From assembly GCA_017475845.1 (NCBI GenBank), contig JAFVEU010000177.1, forward strand, positions 1 through 5,521: a stretch of 5,521 nt of DNA, read 5' to 3'. The number at the start of each line of letters is the position of its first letter. Position 1 is the first letter of the stretch. This stretch comes from Lachnospiraceae bacterium (GTDB taxonomy: Bacteria > Bacillota > Clostridia > Lachnospirales > Lachnospiraceae). The position numbers and the translations under genes were made by a program. The notes below the pieces were generated by a model that saw only the letters and a program-made list of their open reading frames with translations, had not been told where the DNA came from and made no database searches. Shown here one piece after another: positions 4,681 through 5,521 of the stretch.

Positions 4681-5521
4681 TTACTTGATATTTTTTTCTA
4701 ACTTATCTGCCGGAACGTTACCCTTGATATCATAGCTTCCGCTTACGGTCATTCCCTTTGCTTCATCAAATTCGATGACCACGGGCTTACCGAAGGTATC
4801 CTTCTTGCCGTTCTTTGTCTTAAATTTCTTGCCGGTAGAAGTAAGGGTAAACTCTAACTTAAGCTTATCCTTCTTTCCGCTGAGCTTAGGTGAGCTGATA
4901 TTGTTTGCGGAAAGTGCCGCGTTCAGATCCATGGCGATCATCCTTATCCTCATGTTTCCGGGCTTTTTCTTAGATGCCTTTGTGGCCTTCTTTATCGCCT
5001 TCTGCAGCTTCTTTAAATCCTTCTTGTCCGCGTTTCCATCCGTCTTTGAAAGCTTTGTTATAACAAGGCTTGCATTGTCCTCGTTTTCACCCGCATCGGG
5101 ATGCTTAACGATCTTTGCTTTCTCGGGAGCATAGGTGCTGCCGTTATAGGAGATGCTGACCTTTCCCAGGATCTTTTCCAGATCTTTACCCATGCTCTTT
5201 CCGAAGAAGGGGATCTTGCTCTGGAAGGTTACAGTAAGTCCGTCAAGTCCTGTTACACCCAGATCCTCAGCCTTTACGGTAACTTCTCCTGCAGGTGTGC
5301 CTGTCTCTGCCTTTTCGATTGCTTCCTTTTCTTCCCTTACAGCCTTCTCTTCAGGTGTTTCCTCTTTCTCTTCTGCAGGAATATCTGTTCCGACATTTAT
5401 GGTCTTGTGATCTGCGAAATCATCCGAAGAATATCCGAGATAGATCTCACGTTTTCCTTCTGCCACGGTCCACTTGTCCTGTGTGCCGTCAGAGCGCTTT
5501 ACAAGCTCTCCGTCCGTATTC
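4681..5521 (-). CDS. Hypothetical Lys/Glu-rich protein (N-terminus beyond window edge)
   Basis: I do not recognise a family. The frame is open from the right window edge (first complete codon at 5518-5520) to a TAA at 4681-4683, giving 279 visible residues. A GTG at 5464-5466 could be read as a start, but it has no good ribosome binding site and the upstream codons continue smoothly (NTDGELVKRSDGTQDKW), so the gene is taken as truncated at its 5' end. Counting visible residues, it has an acidic, probably coiled stretch EEKEETPEEKAVREEKEAIE (about 50-70). Beta-like segments follow, such as GLTVTFQSKIPFFG and KVSISYNGSTYAPEKAK. Next is a very basic helix-like stretch KKDLKKLQKAIKKATKASKK (about 165-185), then another beta-rich tail ending SGSYDIKGNVPADKLEKNIK. 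No cysteine or membrane segment is visible. The composition would fit a cell-surface or secreted protein, but the start that could carry a signal peptide is not in view. Confidence 0.7.
   Translation of the reverse strand, partial: NTDGELVKRSDGTQDKWTVAEGKREIYLGYSSDDFADHKTINVGTDIPAEEKEETPEEKAVREEKEAIEKAETGTPAGEVTVKAEDLGVTGLDGLTVTFQSKIPFFGKSMGKDLEKILGKVSISYNGSTYAPEKAKIVKHPDAGENEDNASLVITKLSKTDGNADKKDLKKLQKAIKKATKASKKKPGNMRIRMIAMDLNAALSANNISSPKLSGKKDKLKLEFTLTSTGKKFKTKNGKKDTFGKPVVIEFDEAKGMTVSGSYDIKGNVPADKLEKNIK

Noticed and set aside
5464..5466. GTG as the start of the unknown gene at the right edge
   Set aside because: There is no Shine-Dalgarno signal and the frame continues upstream with protein-like sequence to the window edge, so the gene is more likely truncated.

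Overview
The window looks like chromosomal DNA from a low- to mid-GC Gram-positive anaerobe of the Clostridia, most likely a motile member of the Lachnospiraceae. The grounds are a NusG-domain-II / Gx-transporter pair, a DUF3737 protein, a lysine-rich S21, a FliD-like protein with a SigD-type promoter, and strong AAGGAG-type ribosome binding sites. The family assignment is inference; no rRNA or other lineage marker is present.

All eight genes I can support lie on the minus strand, so transcription runs from right to left. In that order: (1) a truncated, lysine- and glutamate-rich protein of unknown function (4681 to beyond 5521), closed by a GC-rich hairpin at 4630-4666; (2) a FliD-C-like, Ser-rich protein lacking Cys, Trp, Pro and His (3691-4428), preceded by an excellent flagellar sigma-28/SigD promoter (4531-4557); (3) rpsU, ribosomal protein S21 (3363-3539), with a near-consensus sigma-A promoter (3612-3639), a 7-bp inverted repeat at the predicted transcription start, and a GAAA-loop terminator hairpin right after the stop; (4) a tight cluster of a membrane-anchored NusG-domain-II protein (2910-3305), a Gx-transporter / HepS-component-I membrane protein (2411-2926), ruvA (1777-2385) and ruvB (764-1756); (5) a DUF3737 right-handed beta-helix protein (1-696), cut by the left edge.

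RuvA and RuvB form the Holliday-junction branch-migration motor. The NusG-II and Gx proteins form a recurring pair on the cell envelope, plausibly redox- or flavin/quinone-linked. No promoter fits between the rpsU hairpin and the NusG-II gene, so the NusG-II/Gx/ruvAB operon may depend on read-through from rpsU. The most notable signal is the SigD promoter in front of an orphan FliD-like gene with no flagellar neighbours in view. I found no CRISPR array, tRNA, rRNA, insertion sequence or phage gene.
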